Below, piece after piece: positions 61,092 through 64,000 of a stretch of DNA of 64,000 bases; position 1 is the stretch's first letter, and each line of letters opens with the position of its first letter. The notes under the pieces were generated by a model. It did not search any database. It had not been told where the DNA came from and worked only from the letters and a program-made list of their open reading frames with translations. The translations under genes and the position numbers were made by a program. The stretch comes from Spirosoma pollinicola (GTDB taxonomy: Bacteria; Bacteroidota; Bacteroidia; Cytophagales; Spirosomataceae): positions 1,550,001 to 1,614,000 of the forward strand of contig NZ_CP025096.1 in the NCBI RefSeq assembly GCF_002831565.1. The letters run 5' to 3'.

Positions 61092-63431
61092 ATGAAGAAG
61101 CAACACATTTGTATCGGTTTACTGAGTGTCCTCTCTGTATCCGTCACCTTCGGCCAGAACTGGACTGAAAAAAAAGTTGGTAGCTGGACAAAAGTTACGA
61201 ACAAAGGTGGGCAGACGCTCGGCTATTCGGCAGCTTCGGGTGTGAAACTGTTGATTGACAAAGGGCTCGCATTCAAGGACCTGAACAAGAACGGCAAACT
61301 TGACAAATACGAAGACTGGCGTCTCCCGGCCGATGCGCGGGCCAAAGATCTGGCCTCGAAATTATCGGTCGAGCAGATTGCGGGTTTAATGCTTTACAGT
61401 AAACACCAACCTATTCCGGCGGCTGCCGGTGGACCATTTGCTGGTACCTATAACGGAAAAATATTTGCGCAGAGTGGCAGCAAGGTTTCTGATTTATCGG
61501 ATCAGCAAAAGGAATTTTTAACAAAAGACAACCTGCGCCACGTGTTGATCACCTCTGTTCAAAGCCCCGAAGCGGCTGCCGAATGGAACAACAACGCACA
61601 GGGGCTGGTCGAAAGCCTTGGTCTGGGTATCCCTATCAATAGCAGCTCCGATCCGCGGCATGGAACCCGCGCCGATGCGGAGTTTAACGCCGGAGCGGGT
61701 GGCGCTATTTCCATGTGGCCGGGCTCGCTGGGTTTAGCGGCTACGTTTAACCCGGAGCTGGTTCAGAAATTCGGGCAGATAGCCGCTACAGAATACCGCT
61801 CGCTGGGTATTGCTACGGCCCTTTCTCCGCAGATTGATATCGCCACAGACCCCCGCTGGAACCGCGTTAGCGGAACTTTCGGCGAAGACCCAAAACTGGC
61901 TACTGACATGGCGCGGGCTTATATCGATGGCTTTCAGACCTCAACGGGAGCCAATGAAATAACCGGTGGCTGGGGCTACTCCAGTGTCAACGCCATGGTA
62001 AAACACTGGCCGGGTGGCGGATCGGGCGAGGGTGGTCGTGATGCACACTATGGTTATGGGAAATATGCGGTGTATCCGGGAAAAAATTTCCAGACACACT
62101 TTCTCCCATTTCTCGATGGTGCGTTCAAATTGAAAGGAAAAACAGGCTCGGCTTCGGCAGTGATGCCCTATTACACCATCTCATTCGATCAGGATAAAAA
62201 GTATGGCGAGAATGTGGGTAATAGCTACAACAAGTACATTATCAACGACTTACTACGAACAAAGTACAAGTATGAGGGCGTTGTTTGTACCGATTGGCTG
62301 ATTACGGCTGATGAAACAGCGGTCGACGTGTTTCTGACGGGTAAATCATGGGGTGTTGAAAAACTGACCCTTGCAGAGCGGCACTACAAAATCCTGATGA
62401 ATGGCGTTGATCAGTTTGGTGGCAATAATGAAGCCAAACCCGTTACCGATGCGTACCAGATGGGTGTTAAAGAACATGGCGAAACCTTCATGCGCGCTCG
62501 TTTCGAGCAGTCGGCGGTTCGGTTGCTGAAAAATATTTTCCGGGTTGGTCTGTTCGAAAATCCATATCTGGACCCGCAGGTGTCGCAGAAAGCAGTAGGT
62601 ACGTCCGAGTTCATGAAAGCTGGTTATCAGGCGCAACTGGAATCGGTCGTGATGCTGAAAAACAAAGCCAAGGCATTACCCTTAACCAAAGGGAAGACGG
62701 TTTATATCCCGAAACGATTTGTACCGGCTGGTCGTAATTTTCTGGGTATGCAAACCCCCGAAAAGTTGGATTATCCCGTCAATCTGGCGATTGTCAAAAA
62801 ATATTTTACCGTAACCGACAATCCGGATGAGGCCGATTATGCGCTGGTGTTCATTCAAAGTCCAAATTCGGGAGGAGGGTATGATTCAGAAGAGGCCAAA
62901 GCGGGCGGCACGGGTTATGTCCCGGTTAGTTTGCAGTATGGGAACTACACTGCGCAGGGTACTCGTGACCCAAGTATTGCCGGTGGCGACCCAATGGAGA
63001 AATTTACGAATCGAACGTACAATGGCAAAACCGCCAAAACTATAAACAACACCGATCTGACGATGGTAACGGAAACCTTCACTAAAATGAAAGGGAAACC
63101 CGTAATTGTATCGTTGCAAGTGTCGAACCCAACGGTTGTCCGCGAATTTGAAAAGGAGTCAAATGCTATTCTGGCTCATTTTGGCGTGCAGGACCAGGCA
63201 TTGCTCGATATAGTAACCGGCTTGAATGAGCCATCGGCACTGTTGCCCATGCAATTTCCTGCAGACATGAAAACAGTAGAAGCACAGGCCGAAGACGTTC
63301 CCCGTGATATGGCACCCTATGTTGATTCGGCTGGAAATAGCTACGATTTTGGCTTTGGTTTGAATTGGAAAGGCGTTATTAATGATGCGCGAACGGCGGT
63401 TTATAAAAAATCTGTTTTAAGTAGCCGATAG
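61092..63431 (+). CDS. Glycoside hydrolase family 3, secreted
   Basis: A 779-residue secreted beta-glycosidase. Signal peptide MKKQHICIGLLSVLSVSVTF then GQ. Residues 63-76 (DLNKNGKLDKYEDW) form a perfect EF-hand calcium loop. The GH3 barrel follows: SSDPRHGTRADAEF, LSPQIDIATDPRWNRVSGTF, MVKHWPGGGSGEGGRDAH, and VCTDWLITADET with the nucleophile Asp. The (alpha/beta)6 domain after residue 500 is present; a fibronectin-III end is not obvious. It lies 32 bases after the carboxylesterase gene. Glucosidase versus xylosidase cannot be fixed. Confidence 0.92.
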   Translation: MKKQHICIGLLSVLSVSVTFGQNWTEKKVGSWTKVTNKGGQTLGYSAASGVKLLIDKGLAFKDLNKNGKLDKYEDWRLPADARAKDLASKLSVEQIAGLMLYSKHQPIPAAAGGPFAGTYNGKIFAQSGSKVSDLSDQQKEFLTKDNLRHVLITSVQSPEAAAEWNNNAQGLVESLGLGIPINSSSDPRHGTRADAEFNAGAGGAISMWPGSLGLAATFNPELVQKFGQIAATEYRSLGIATALSPQIDIATDPRWNRVSGTFGEDPKLATDMARAYIDGFQTSTGANEITGGWGYSSVNAMVKHWPGGGSGEGGRDAHYGYGKYAVYPGKNFQTHFLPFLDGAFKLKGKTGSASAVMPYYTISFDQDKKYGENVGNSYNKYIINDLLRTKYKYEGVVCTDWLITADETAVDVFLTGKSWGVEKLTLAERHYKILMNGVDQFGGNNEAKPVTDAYQMGVKEHGETFMRARFEQSAVRLLKNIFRVGLFENPYLDPQVSQKAVGTSEFMKAGYQAQLESVVMLKNKAKALPLTKGKTVYIPKRFVPAGRNFLGMQTPEKLDYPVNLAIVKKYFTVTDNPDEADYALVFIQSPNSGGGYDSEEAKAGGTGYVPVSLQYGNYTAQGTRDPSIAGGDPMEKFTNRTYNGKTAKTINNTDLTMVTETFTKMKGKPVIVSLQVSNPTVVREFEKESNAILAHFGVQDQALLDIVTGLNEPSALLPMQFPADMKTVEAQAEDVPRDMAPYVDSAGNSYDFGFGLNWKGVINDARTAVYKKSVLSSR

Positions 63432-63458
63432 TGAAATCTTTGTTAGAAATACATCAAT

Positions 63459-64000
63459 ATGGAGTCGTTAGTGTGTGTTACCCCACGAAAGTTTACGTAC
63501 CAGCAAGCCGTAAAGCCAGTTCTTACACCCGGTCAGGCTATCCTGAAAATCCGGCGCATTGGTATTTGCGGGACAGACTTACACGCGTTTGAAGGCACAC
63601 AGCCATTTTTCAATTACCCTCGTATTCTAGGCCATGAGTTAGCCGCCGATCTGGTCGAAGCGGATGGCGCCCCCGATTTCGTGCCCGGTGAGGCTGTTAC
63701 CTTCATTCCCTACTTCAACTGTGGACACTGCATTGCCTGCCGGTCTGGCAAACCCAATTGCTGCTCTCAACTTAAGACCCTGGGTGTTCATATTGATGGC
63801 GGCATGGTCGAATACCTGTCTGTACCGTCTTATTCACTGGTTCATGGTAATGGGCTCAGTCACGACGAACTGGCGTTGGTAGAACCCCTTGCCATTGGTG
63901 CTCATGGCGTTCGACGGGCAGCTATCCAACCGGGCGAACATGTGCTGGTTGTGGGAGCAGGTCCTATTGGGTTGGGTACGATGGAGTTTGCCCGCATTGA
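63459..64000 (+). CDS. Zinc-dependent alcohol dehydrogenase, partial
   Basis: The first 180 residues of a medium-chain dehydrogenase, cut by the window edge. ICGTDLHAFEG carries the catalytic-zinc Cys, ILGHELAADLVE the His-Glu pair, and CGHCIACRSGKPNCC the four structural-zinc cysteines. VGAGPIGLG begins the nucleotide-binding fold. It starts with ATG 63459, 27 bases after the GH3 stop, so it likely belongs to the same operon and may oxidise the sugar or polyol released. Sorbitol/galactitol-type dehydrogenases fit the motif set; substrate is open. Confidence 0.9.
   Translation, partial: MESLVCVTPRKFTYQQAVKPVLTPGQAILKIRRIGICGTDLHAFEGTQPFFNYPRILGHELAADLVEADGAPDFVPGEAVTFIPYFNCGHCIACRSGKPNCCSQLKTLGVHIDGGMVEYLSVPSYSLVHGNGLSHDELALVEPLAIGAHGVRRAAIQPGEHVLVVGAGPIGLGTMEFARI

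Overview
The window is a stretch of chromosome from a member of the Bacteroidota, most like the order Cytophagales and the genus Spirosoma. The signs are outer-membrane proteins whose signal peptides end in AQ or GQ, TonB-type receptors with a carboxypeptidase-regulatory-like N-terminus, an RND efflux pump fused to its outer-membrane channel, a Nudix-related arabinose regulator, and the lack of clear Shine-Dalgarno sequences. The genus is inferred from overall character, not from a marker gene. No rRNA, tRNA, CRISPR array, transposase, integrase or phage gene was seen.

Layout. (1) 37-6421, minus strand: an eight-gene operon that joins a type III polyketide synthase, a methyltransferase and a flavoprotein to a small set of fatty-acid-type enzymes (ketosynthase, dehydratase, enoyl reductase-like SDR, acyl carrier protein) and a phosphopantetheinyl transferase. 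This is the most distinctive biosynthetic system here and probably makes a methylated, oxidised phenolic or pyrone lipid. (2) 6710-10696, plus: fructan use (sugar porter, fructokinase, GH32 hydrolase). (3) 10809-18714: unknown small proteins, two small outer-membrane barrels, a luciferase-like oxidoreductase and a seven-PAS orphan histidine kinase. (4) 19042-25280: heavy-metal efflux (His-rich small protein, CusA/CzcA-TolC fusion, adaptor). (5) 25715-33961: three outer-membrane barrel proteins (two large TonB-type), a duplicated-domain secreted protein and a membrane-bound AraC-type regulator. (6) 34085-53973: plant cell-wall sugar use. It holds a rhamnogalacturonan acetylesterase, a RidA/D-amino-acid PLP enzyme pair, a mutarotase, the arabinose genes araD-abf-araA-araB with the regulator AraR, fructose-bisphosphatase, and a hexuronate branch (transporter, KDPG aldolase, KDG kinase, tagaturonate reductase, LacI regulator). 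The arabinofuranosidase gene is frameshifted. (7) 54075-56882: ArsR regulator with an Old Yellow Enzyme, and a cell-wall amidase. (8) 57452-64000: three secreted esterases, a GH3 glycosidase and the start of a zinc alcohol dehydrogenase, probably one operon acting on substituted plant polysaccharide.

How it fits together. Secreted esterases and glycosidases (GH32, GH51 if functional, GH3, CE1-type, pectin acetylesterase) would free fructose, arabinose and galacturonate from plant polymers. Transporters and kinases then feed these into central metabolism, and fructose-bisphosphatase supports gluconeogenesis on the products.

A second layer runs through the window. Many intergenic gaps contain a long, nearly perfect inverted repeat (arms of about 25-55 bp, usually 0-3 mismatches, short loop). 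Most differ in sequence, but two (42055-42171 and 57312-57432) are clearly related, and a 25-mer is shared by two other sites. They carry no transposase. They may be bidirectional terminators, RNase III substrates or a non-autonomous repeat family. Candidate operators were also found for the LacI, ArsR and AraR regulators and in the divergent 6422-6709 gap.
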